Source: JBPEWY01 sp052032225 (GTDB lineage Bacteria > Bacteroidota > Bacteroidia > Flavobacteriales > Flavobacteriaceae). Taken from it: a stretch of DNA of 11,394 nucleotides. The notes below the pieces were generated by a model. The model saw nothing but the letters and a program-made list of their open reading frames with translations, was not told where the DNA came from and did not search any database. The DNA lies in contig JBPEWY010000041.1 of NCBI GenBank assembly GCA_052032225.1, positions 1 through 11,394 on the forward strand, given 5' to 3'. Positions 1 to 6,138 of the stretch are shown here, piece by piece; position 1 is the first letter of the stretch; each line of letters starts with the position of its first letter. Both the position numbers and the translations under genes were made by a program.

Positions 1-662
1 CGCTCAGCACCTTGTTGCTCTAGTTCAATAATTTTTCTTAGGATTGCTCCGGTAGATGCAGTAGAAATTCTGCCATAATTAGCTTCAAATTCTTTTTTCC
101 CTTCGCCTGTAGCATATTGTAGTACTTTTTTAAAATCTTTTAAATCTAAAAGAGGTAAGTGGTTATCATCACAATACTTAAAAACAACTGCTACAATACC
201 TTGTTGCGTTTCGTTTAAATCTAAAATCCTGGATAATAAAACAGGTCCGAATTCAGATACCGTTGCTCTAAGTCTAACACCGTCTTGTTCTGAAAGGGTT
301 AAAATTTCTACCGGAAAACCTTTTGCTTCAAACGGAATGCCTATTTTTTCATGGCGTTCGTCAATTTTAGGATGTCCGGGGCTTGGTTGAGCAATACCAC
401 TTAAATCTCCTTTTAAATCCATCAGCAATACAGGAATACCTTTATCAGATAAGTTTTCTGCCAATACCTGCAACGATTTAGTTTTACCGGTTCCTGTTGC
501 ACCGGCAATAAGGCCATGCCTGTTTAATGTTTTTAATGGCACTTTTACCAATGCGTTGGTTACGGTTTCACCATTTAACATGGCTGCACCAAGAGTAAGA
601 GAATCTCCTTTAAAAGTATAGCCCTTAATTATATGGTTAAAGAATGCTTGTGTATTGCTCAT
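1..662 (-). CDS. HerA-like ATPase/helicase, DUF853 family (N-terminal part, truncated by window edge)
   Basis: The minus-strand frame is open from an ATG at 660-662 to the left edge, giving 220 codons with no stop. The product starts MSNTQAFFNHIIKGYTFKGD. A Walker A P-loop GATGTGKTK lies at residues 54-62, and a Walker B-like strand, VLLMDLKGDLSG, at about 78-89. The stretch ending in SRILDLNETQQG (to about residue 155) is typical of the DUF853 branch of HerA/FtsK-type ATPases (E. coli YjgR relatives). These are cytosolic and thought to be hexameric DNA-processing motors, but the cellular role of this branch is poorly defined. The C-terminal half, with the remaining ATPase motifs, lies outside the window. 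The gene diverges from the Rid lipoprotein gene with only 57 bp between starts, so their promoters must share that AT-rich gap. I see no convincing TAnnTTTG box there. Family assignment is firm; the function is inferred from the family. Confidence 0.9.
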   Translation of the reverse strand, partial: MSNTQAFFNHIIKGYTFKGDSLTLGAAMLNGETVTNALVKVPLKTLNRHGLIAGATGTGKTKSLQVLAENLSDKGIPVLLMDLKGDLSGIAQPSPGHPKIDERHEKIGIPFEAKGFPVEILTLSEQDGVRLRATVSEFGPVLLSRILDLNETQQGIVAVVFKYCDDNHLPLLDLKDFKKVLQYATGEGKKEFEANYGRISTASTGAILRKIIELEQQGAE

Positions 663-719
663 GCTGATAAATTTTGATAAAAATAAACTAAATTTAATCA
701 ATTGAAAACCTAATACTAA

Positions 720-1166
720 ATGAAAAAACTACATTTTTTACTGCTTATTTGTGCTGGCTTCTTAATTGTTTCTTGTAAAGAAGATTATAATAAATTTGTT
801 TTTCATCCATCACACGAAGCAAAAAAGCAAAATGCTCCGTTTAGTGATGTAGTAGAAACTAAAGACTTTTTGTTTTTAGCGGGTCAAATTGGTATGGACC
901 ATAAAACACGAACTGTAGTTTCCGGTGGTATAAAAGCAGAAACTAAACAAGCAATAGAGAATATAAAAGCTGTTTTAGCGCACCATGGTTACACCTTAGA
1001 TAATGTGGTTAAATGCACAGTTATACTTAGCGATATAGCCAACTTTAGTGCATTTAACGAAGTGTACATTCAACACTTTACAAAAAAGCCTGCCAGAACC
1101 ACATTTGCAGCATCCGGGTTAGCTGCTAATGCGCTAATAGAAATAGATGTTATTGTGGCAAAGTAG
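720..1166 (+). CDS. Rid (YjgF/YER057c/UK114) family protein with lipoprotein signal peptide
   Basis: The product has 148 residues. The N-terminus MKKLHFLLLICAGFLIVSC is a type II signal peptide: Lys-rich start, hydrophobic core, and lipobox I-V-S-C with the lipidated Cys at 19. A normal-length Rid domain follows (about residues 26-148). Rid landmarks include NAPFS (39-43), FLAGQIG (52-58) and PARTTF (124-129). Arg126 and Glu141 sit 15 residues apart, the same spacing as Arg105 and Glu120 of E. coli RidA, which act in imine/enamine deamination. The Tyr of the NAPYS motif is Phe here, and the Cys two residues after the Arg is Thr, so the active site is not fully canonical. RidA proper is cytosolic and removes 2-aminoacrylate. 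An envelope-anchored member probably acts on something else, or binds a ligand. The substrate is unknown. queE lies 37 bp downstream but has its own promoter-like box. Confidence 0.9.
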   Translation: MKKLHFLLLICAGFLIVSCKEDYNKFVFHPSHEAKKQNAPFSDVVETKDFLFLAGQIGMDHKTRTVVSGGIKAETKQAIENIKAVLAHHGYTLDNVVKCTVILSDIANFSAFNEVYIQHFTKKPARTTFAASGLAANALIEIDVIVAK

Positions 1167-1191
1167 CTGTAATTAGCAACTAAAGTATTGC

Positions 1192-1199
1192 TATCTTTG
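1192..1199 (+). promoter_or_regulatory. Bacteroidota -7 box (TATCTTTG) of queE
   Basis: TATCTTTG matches TAnnTTTG exactly and ends only four bases before the queE ATG at 1204. Transcription normally starts a few bases downstream of this box, which would place the first transcribed base at or next to the start codon. No clear -33 TTG is present; a TG at 1168-1169 is the only weak candidate. Confidence 0.6.
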
Positions 1200-1203
1200 C
1201 CGC

Positions 1204-1836
1204 ATGATATCGGCAGCAGATAAAATATTATTAGATAAAGGTGAGTTACTTCCGTTAATGGAAGCGTTTTATACCATTCAAGGTGAAGGTTACCACAAAG
1301 GTACAGCAGCTTATTTTATTAGAGTGGGTGGTTGTGATGTAGGATGCCATTGGTGCGATGTAAAAGAGAGTTGGGATGCTAATATACATCCGCCTACGGC
1401 TGTTTCTGAAATTGTTTCTGAAGCCAAAAAACACTCAGATACTATTGTGGTTACAGGAGGCGAACCTTTAATGTGGAATATGAATCCGTTAACCCGGCAA
1501 CTAAAAGCTAAGGGGTTAAAAACGCACATAGAAACGTCTGGTGCATATACGTTAACCGGAGATTGGGATTGGATATGTTTATCGCCTAAAAAAAATAAAA
1601 ATCCGTTACCTGAAGTTTACCAAAAAGCACACGAACTAAAAGTGATTGTATATAATAAACACGATTTAATTTTTGCCGAAGAGCAAGCTGCCAAGGTAAA
1701 CAAAGATTGTATTTTATATTTACAACCGGAGTGGAGCCGAAGAGATAAAGTAATACCACTTATTGTAGAGTATGTAATGAAAAACCCTAAATGGAAAGTG
1801 TCTCTACAAACCCACAAGTACCTTAATATACCTTAA
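1204..1836 (+). CDS. queE: 7-carboxy-7-deazaguanine synthase (radical SAM)
   Basis: The 210-residue enzyme converts 6-carboxy-tetrahydropterin to 7-carboxy-7-deazaguanine, the ring-contracting step of queuosine precursor synthesis in the cytosol. The substrate-entry motif FYTIQGEGYHKG lies at 22-33. The radical-SAM cluster motif is C44-x3-C48-x2-C51, within GGCDVGCHWCD. A SAM-binding TGGEP lies at 84-88 and ETSG at 110-113, and the C-terminus ends in LQTHKYLNIP, a hallmark of this group. The length is normal for the short QueE type. The ATG at 1204 is preferred over the internal Met19 because residues 9-18 (LLDKGELLPL) resemble the lead-in of flavobacterial homologues. No other queuosine genes are in the window. 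The stop lies 3 bp from the stop of the convergent metalloprotease gene, with no terminator between them. Confidence 0.95.
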   Translation: MISAADKILLDKGELLPLMEAFYTIQGEGYHKGTAAYFIRVGGCDVGCHWCDVKESWDANIHPPTAVSEIVSEAKKHSDTIVVTGGEPLMWNMNPLTRQLKAKGLKTHIETSGAYTLTGDWDWICLSPKKNKNPLPEVYQKAHELKVIVYNKHDLIFAEEQAAKVNKDCILYLQPEWSRRDKVIPLIVEYVMKNPKWKVSLQTHKYLNIP

Positions 1837-1839
1837 CAT

Positions 1840-2628
1840 TTATTTACCCCCATAGGCCTGTAAATCTTCAATGCAAAGCGCATCTAATACAGGCATTTTT
1901 TTACCGCTTTTAGCACGGTCTAGGAGTGCATTTCCAAACCTAACAGAAGCATTCATTAAACAATCTTCTACCATGCAGTGATTGTTGTTTTCAGAATCTT
2001 CGTGATTTGGGTGTATATCTTCGGTTTCTAAATTTATAAGTCCGAATAAATGTCCGAATTCATGTTGTAGTGTGGCCGTTTCAACCTCTTCTAAAGTTAG
2101 AGAAGGTTTGTTAGCTACATCCATTATGGTTTTTTGGTAAATAACCATCGAAGTATTTCTAAAAGCAGCTCCTAACACTACTGCGCTTCCTTCGTCTTTA
2201 TCAGAACTTCCGTTAGCATAAAATATAAAAACAGCAATAGTATTACCCTCGTTATATTGGGTTCTGTATTCAGCTTCTATATCGGCAACTTCTTGTATAG
2301 TATATTTTTCTTTATTTTGAGATGGAATACTTGTTATAGAGGTTGTTATGTTAGATTTGTGAGCGTACGTATTTATAAAGTCTATTAAGTTGTTTAGGGC
2401 TGCATTAGTAGGTTGCGCACCTTCTTCGTACACAATTTCTAAGTGTAAATTGGCATATTTAGCATCAGAAAGTAAATCATTTGCACTTGCTCCTATAGAT
2501 TTTAAGTTGGCAGATTTGTCGGGTCCCGTTGGGTTACTACCATTACTATCACTTTTGCTACAAGCAATTAATAAAAATAAAGAAGTAACTGCAAAAAAAA
2601 CTTTATGTTTTGAACGGTGTAAAATCAT
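1840..2628 (-). CDS. archaemetzincin-like zinc metalloprotease, lipoprotein
   Basis: The 262-residue product starts with a type II signal peptide. Its hydrophobic core is FFAVTSLFLLIAC, with lipobox L-I-A-C and lipidated Cys23. A Ser/Asn-rich linker follows (24-40). The zinc-protease signature HEFGH is at 189-193, followed by LFG, which gives HExxHxxG. A second motif, H217-C218-x4-C223-L-M225, matches the HC-x4-C-x-M part of the archaemetzincin signature. Here it is separated from HExxHxxG by about 20 residues rich in Asp, Glu, Asn and His. His217 is the probable third zinc ligand and Met225 the Met-turn. A later Cys252 stands where archaemetzincins have a CxxC pair, so that site looks reduced. 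The protein probably faces the periplasm or outer-membrane surface. Substrate is unknown. The methyltransferase gene lies 73 bp upstream on the same strand, but a promoter box in the gap suggests separate transcription. Confidence 0.85.
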   Translation of the reverse strand: MILHRSKHKVFFAVTSLFLLIACSKSDSNGSNPTGPDKSANLKSIGASANDLLSDAKYANLHLEIVYEEGAQPTNAALNNLIDFINTYAHKSNITTSITSIPSQNKEKYTIQEVADIEAEYRTQYNEGNTIAVFIFYANGSSDKDEGSAVVLGAAFRNTSMVIYQKTIMDVANKPSLTLEEVETATLQHEFGHLFGLINLETEDIHPNHEDSENNNHCMVEDCLMNASVRFGNALLDRAKSGKKMPVLDALCIEDLQAYGGK

Positions 2629-2668
2629 TTAAAAAACTTTTATTAGGCAATATTATAACGATTAGCGC

Positions 2669-2676
2669 CAAAAATA
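2669..2676 (-). promoter_or_regulatory. candidate -7 box (TATTTTTG) of the metalloprotease gene
   Basis: Read on the minus strand, TATTTTTG fits TAnnTTTG and lies about 40 bases upstream of the ATG at 2628. No TTG is seen at the expected -33 distance, so the assignment rests on the box and its position alone. The region is very AT-rich, which raises the chance of an accidental match. Confidence 0.4.
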
Positions 2677-2701
2677 AGTATGCCCTAGTTTTTTAAAAAA
2701 T

Positions 2702-3409
2702 TTAAATCGATAATCGTGCCAAATAATCGAAGTGATCACCTTCTTCTATAAACTCACATTTAAAGCCGTTTTCTGTAGTTAATGTGTAAAGCAAGTTGTA
2801 ATCTAAATACAACCAAGGTATTGGCCCTTCGGTTTGGTTTTTATAGTGAAGTGTAAAGGTAAGTTCGCCATAATAATTACCGGTAAAAGGTATAATTTTA
2901 GCCCCATGTTCATCTTCATCAAACATGTAAATAATATCGGTAGAGTCTATTAAAATTTGTCCGCCTTCGTTCAATAAGCCTTTTAGATGTTGTAAATAAA
3001 TAGGTGTTTTGGTTAAGGTTTCAAAAATTCCGGTGCCATTCATTAATAGTAAAATGGTATCAAATTTTTGATTTTTAAAGTTTAAAAGCGAACAGTTTTT
3101 TACATGTTTAACTCCTCTAAGTTTAGCAACTTTTGCAGCATTAGCAGAGATATCTAAAGCAGTTACATTTAGCTTTTTGTTATTTTGAAGGTAAAGCGCG
3201 TGGCTTCCGGCACCACATCCAACATCTAAAATAGTACCATGGGCAAGTTTAAGGGCTACTTGCTCTAGTTTGGGCATTTTATTAAAATCACGAAACAAAT
3301 AATCAACCGGAAACACATCTTTTTCAGAAATAGATGTCTCTGTAATAAGTTCATTTTTGTAGTGCCCTAACTTAAAATCTAATATGGCTTGCCCGAAAAG
3401 ATCTTTCAT
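2702..3409 (-). CDS. class I SAM-dependent methyltransferase
   Basis: The 235-residue cytosolic protein has SAM-binding motif I, ILDVGCGAGSHALYL, at about residues 60-74. The acidic end of beta-strand 2, ALDIS, is at 84-88, with Asp86 expected to hold the SAM ribose. Motif FDTILLLMNGTGIF at 116-129 and LLNEGGQILIDSTD at 145-158 complete a Rossmann-type methyltransferase core. The N-terminal 45 residues are a helical cap, and the C-terminal part (about 165-235), rich in Tyr, Phe and Leu, probably forms the substrate lobe. I cannot identify the methyl acceptor from sequence. The gene is divergent from the YkgJ-family gene, with 77 bp between starts. A near-match box, TACCTTTA (minus strand, 3425-3432), lies just upstream. 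Fold assignment is secure; specific function is open. Confidence 0.9.
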   Translation of the reverse strand: MKDLFGQAILDFKLGHYKNELITETSISEKDVFPVDYLFRDFNKMPKLEQVALKLAHGTILDVGCGAGSHALYLQNNKKLNVTALDISANAAKVAKLRGVKHVKNCSLLNFKNQKFDTILLLMNGTGIFETLTKTPIYLQHLKGLLNEGGQILIDSTDIIYMFDEDEHGAKIIPFTGNYYGELTFTLHYKNQTEGPIPWLYLDYNLLYTLTTENGFKCEFIEEGDHFDYLARLSI

Positions 3410-3435
3410 AATTTTAAACTGCAGTAAAGGTACAG

Positions 3436-3443
3436 TAAATTTG
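3436..3443 (+). promoter_or_regulatory. candidate -7 box (TAAATTTG) of the YkgJ-family gene
   Basis: TAAATTTG matches TAnnTTTG on the plus strand and lies 43 bases upstream of the TTG start at 3487. A -33 TTG is not evident. It sits in the divergent gap between the methyltransferase and this gene. Confidence 0.45.
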
Positions 3444-3486
3444 TAGCTATTAATAATGGGTAAAACCTAAAAGAGTAAAAACCGTT

Positions 3487-3984
3487 TTGGAAGATTTTAT
3501 AAGGCAATTACCGGATTTAGCATCAGATAAAGCAAAAGAGAATAAAGCTTTTTTTAAACGATTAAAGCAAAAACCTCCTAAAGATTTAGATTATGTTATG
3601 CAAGAGCTGCATGGCGAGGAATTTGCAAAAACCGATTGTTTACAGTGTGCTAATTGTTGTAAAACTACCGGGCCTTTATTTACCAATCAAGATATTGAAC
3701 GAATTGCCAAGCATTTAAAGTTAAAACCCTCTAAGTTTATAGAACAGTATTTGCGCATAGATGAAGATAATGATTATGTGTTACAAGAGGTTCCTTGTGC
3801 ATTTTTAGCTGCAGACAACTATTGTTTAATATACGATGTAAGACCTAAAGCCTGTAGAGAGTACCCACATACAGACAGAAAGAAGTTTCATAAAATAAGC
3901 AACGTAACGCTAAAGAATGTAGCTATTTGTCCGGCAGCCTTTAATATTATTGAGGCACTTAAGAGTAAAATTTCAAATAAGTAG
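3487..3984 (+). CDS. YkgJ-family cysteine cluster protein (probable zinc or iron-sulfur binding)
   Basis: The 165-residue product contains the family signature C51-x2-C54-x2-C57-C58 (DCLQCANCCKTTGPLF). Further cysteines follow at 104, 113, 123 and 148, the last three in NYCLIYDVRPKACREYPH and AICPAA. The eight cysteines with YDVRPKACREYP define the YkgJ/UPF0153 group, predicted to hold a metal or iron-sulfur centre. Its biochemical role is not settled. The start is a TTG. The frame is open only back to a stop at 3454-3456, it has no ATG before residue 38, and residues from MEDFIRQLPD onward resemble the N-terminus I expect for flavobacterial members. The hydroxylase gene starts 30 bp after the stop, suggesting co-transcription. 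Confidence 0.85.
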   Translation: MEDFIRQLPDLASDKAKENKAFFKRLKQKPPKDLDYVMQELHGEEFAKTDCLQCANCCKTTGPLFTNQDIERIAKHLKLKPSKFIEQYLRIDEDNDYVLQEVPCAFLAADNYCLIYDVRPKACREYPHTDRKKFHKISNVTLKNVAICPAAFNIIEALKSKISNK

Positions 3985-4014
3985 TATATTTAGTCTTAAA
4001 ATAGGGATTACAAC

Positions 4015-4854
4015 ATGGAACAAATTATAACCTACTTTGAGACAATACCTACCACCCATAGAACAATTTTATTGGTTGGCGGAATCACTTTTTTTTGGTT
4101 GTTAGAAGGGGCTATTCCGCTTTTTAAATTTAACTACAAAAAGTGGCAGCATGCCATACCTAACTTCTTTTTTACGTTAACAACCATTATTGTAAACTTT
4201 GCGCTGGCTTTTTTACTGCTTAAAACAAGCGACTGGGTAACAGAAAATAACTTTGGTATAATTAACTGGATTCCTAATCTTCCTTTTTGGTTATATGTGC
4301 TGTTAGGTGTAATGCTTTTAGATTTAATTGGAGCCTACTTGGCACATTTAATAGAGCATAAGGTAAAACCTTTGTGGATGGTACATTTAGTACATCATAC
4401 AGATCATAAAGTAGATACTACCACTGCAAACAGACACCACCCGTTGGAGAGCATTATACGGTTTGTATTTACGCTTTTGGGAGTTTTTATAGTTGGTACT
4501 CCAATAGGTATTGTAATGCTTTACCAATCGTTATCGTTAGTTGCAACCCAATTTGGCCATGCAAATATCAGGCTGCCTAAAAAGGTAGACGAGGTTTTAA
4601 GTTGGGTTATTGTTTCGCCAGATATGCATAAGGTGCATCACCATTATGTATTACCATATACAGATTCTAATTATGGTAATATTTTTTCTATTTGGGACCG
4701 GCTTTTTGGTACTTATATGAAATTAGATAGAGAAGCTATTGTATACGGGGTAGATACTTTTCCGGATGAGGTAGAGAACAGTAGTATAAAAGGATTGCTA
4801 AAACAACCTTTTCATAAATACAGAAGACCAACTACTGTTCCGGTTAAAGAGTGA
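4015..4854 (+). CDS. sterol desaturase/fatty acid hydroxylase superfamily membrane protein
   Basis: The 279-residue integral membrane protein has hydrophobic segments at about 17-37, 48-69, 88-112 and 148-176. It carries the histidine boxes of the di-iron hydroxylase superfamily: H111-x3-H115, H124-x2-H127-H128, H141-H142, GHANI with His182, and H205-x2-H208-H209-H210. These would ligate two irons for O2-dependent hydroxylation or desaturation of a lipid-like substrate. The conserved tail TDSNYGNIFSIWDRLFGTY (216-234) is a typical family ending. The substrate is not predictable: fatty acids, sphingolipid-like or carotenoid-like lipids are all possible. Its position 30 bp downstream of the YkgJ-type gene suggests one transcript, but no functional link is evident. 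It converges on the NamZ gene with an 18-bp gap. Confidence 0.9.
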   Translation: MEQIITYFETIPTTHRTILLVGGITFFWLLEGAIPLFKFNYKKWQHAIPNFFFTLTTIIVNFALAFLLLKTSDWVTENNFGIINWIPNLPFWLYVLLGVMLLDLIGAYLAHLIEHKVKPLWMVHLVHHTDHKVDTTTANRHHPLESIIRFVFTLLGVFIVGTPIGIVMLYQSLSLVATQFGHANIRLPKKVDEVLSWVIVSPDMHKVHHHYVLPYTDSNYGNIFSIWDRLFGTYMKLDREAIVYGVDTFPDEVENSSIKGLLKQPFHKYRRPTTVPVKE

Positions 4855-4872
4855 TTTGGCAGGATGAGTTTG

Positions 4873-6138
4873 TTACTCATACAACAAATACTTAGCTCTA
4901 ATTTGTTTAAAATGTTCTAAATCTTTTTTCCAAGTTTCTCTAATAGCAGCTTCTGTTAAACCTGCTTCTATTTGTTTTTGTAGTTTGGCTGTTCCGGCAT
5001 GTTTGGTAAAAGAGGCTGTATTAAAAAACTTTGATTTATCGGTGCAATTCCAATAGGCTTTAATAAGCCATTTTAAACTAACCTTGTTAGGAGGTGTAAC
5101 TGTACTTAAATCTTCACCATAGCAAATTATACCATTGTGTTTAGGATTTTTAGCTCCAAAATTAGGTTTAGGAGTATAGCTAAATTTAAAAACTTCAGGA
5201 TTTAAAAGCGGAGAGCCATACCGTTGAAACTGAAAATCGGTACCTCTACCGGCATTTATGGTAGTGCCTTCAAACAAACCTAAACTGGGATAGAGTTTAA
5301 TAGCCTGATTATTAGGTAAATTGGGCGATGGGCGTATTGGTAAAACATACGGAGTGTTATGCGTATAATTTTTTAGGGTAATTACTGTTAAATTACAAAG
5401 AACCTCATTGCTTAACCATTGCTCTCCGTTAATCATTTTAGCATATTCGCCAATTGTCATTCCATGGGCCAAGGGCACGGTATGCATTCCAAGAAAACTT
5501 CTGTGTTCGTGCTCTAAAGTAGGGCCGTCTATAAGCGTTCCGTTAGGGTTTGGCCTATCTAAAACAATTACAGGAATATTATTCTCTGCACAAGCTTCCA
5601 TCACATAATGTAATGTAGATATGTAGGTGTAAAACCTAACGCCTACATCTTGTATGTCGAACAATACAACATCAATATTTTTTAATTGTTCCGGGGTAGG
5701 CTTTTTATTTTTTCCGTAGAGCGACACAATAGGCAGCCCGGTTTTTAAATCTTTACCATCTGCAACAGCTTCACCGGCATCTGCTTTACCTCTAAAACCA
5801 TGTTCGGGGGCAAATACTTTAACCACATTAATACGTAAAGCCCATAAAGAATCTACCAAATGAGTATAGGTATTATTTGGTTTAAAAATAACAGAGGTTT
5901 GGTTAGCTACAACAGCAACGCGTTTGTTTGCTAATAAGGGTAAATATTGTTCTGTTTGATTGGCGCCAACAATAAGCGTATCTGTATTTTGCAATTTTAT
6001 ATTGTTTTGCTCGTTTAAAGCAAGATTTTTTGGGCTTTTTACATTACAAGCTGTAAGTATTGCCGTAAAAACAAACAATAAAAATGTATTTTTGATGCGA
6101 TTAAAACTCGCAGAAATTTTGAATGTAGAGTATTTCAT
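4873..6138 (-). CDS. namZ: exo-beta-N-acetylmuramidase NamZ (DUF1343), lipoprotein
   Basis: NamZ-type enzymes (YbbC of Bacillus, a homologue in Tannerella; family GH171) release N-acetylmuramic acid from the non-reducing end of murein fragments. With the ATG at 6138 the product has 421 residues. It begins with a lipoprotein signal, core TFLLFVFTAILTAC, lipobox L-T-A-C and lipidated Cys31. Family landmarks run in order: VANQTS (77-82), FAPEHGFRG (109-117) with a conserved acidic Glu112, SLYGK (139-143), DIQDVGVRFYTY (161-172), LDRPNPNG (193-200), PSPNLP (270-275), LFEGT (288-292) and GRGT (297-300). An upstream in-frame ATG at 6159 would add seven residues. I prefer 6138 because a near-match box, TACTTTTA (minus, 6169-6176), would leave a reasonable leader. 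Either start places the first codons inside the divergent permease gene. Confidence 0.9.
   Translation of the reverse strand: MKYSTFKISASFNRIKNTFLLFVFTAILTACNVKSPKNLALNEQNNIKLQNTDTLIVGANQTEQYLPLLANKRVAVVANQTSVIFKPNNTYTHLVDSLWALRINVVKVFAPEHGFRGKADAGEAVADGKDLKTGLPIVSLYGKNKKPTPEQLKNIDVVLFDIQDVGVRFYTYISTLHYVMEACAENNIPVIVLDRPNPNGTLIDGPTLEHEHRSFLGMHTVPLAHGMTIGEYAKMINGEQWLSNEVLCNLTVITLKNYTHNTPYVLPIRPSPNLPNNQAIKLYPSLGLFEGTTINAGRGTDFQFQRYGSPLLNPEVFKFSYTPKPNFGAKNPKHNGIICYGEDLSTVTPPNKVSLKWLIKAYWNCTDKSKFFNTASFTKHAGTAKLQKQIEAGLTEAAIRETWKKDLEHFKQIRAKYLLYE
6087..6094 (+). promoter_or_regulatory. candidate -7 box (TATTTTTG) of the ABC permease gene
   Basis: TATTTTTG matches TAnnTTTG and lies 24 bases upstream of the proposed TTG start at 6119. 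A TTG at 6060-6062 lies 24 bases before it, slightly more than the usual spacing. The box directly abuts the alternative ATG at 6095, which argues against that start. It sits inside the signal-peptide codons of namZ on the other strand. Confidence 0.45.

Noticed and set aside
2390..2632. Plus-strand 80-codon frame opposite the metalloprotease
   Set aside because: It is fully antisense to a well-supported lipoprotein gene and lacks recognisable domains. It reads as a shadow frame.
2689..2701. T6/A6 run downstream of the methyltransferase gene as terminator
   Set aside because: It is a simple AT palindrome with no GC pairs and no separate U-tract, so intrinsic termination is not supported.
4864..4880. 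ATGAGT-TTGTT-ACTCAT hairpin between the hydroxylase and namZ as a terminator
   Set aside because: The stem is only six AT-rich pairs, no T-run follows in either direction, and it overlaps the namZ stop. Too weak to call.
5960..6118. N-terminal extension of the ABC permease back to an ATG at 5960
   Set aside because: The extra residues are antisense to namZ signal-peptide codons and resemble no permease sequence. Homology-like sequence begins at NVEYFIAKR, and a promoter box lies inside the extension.
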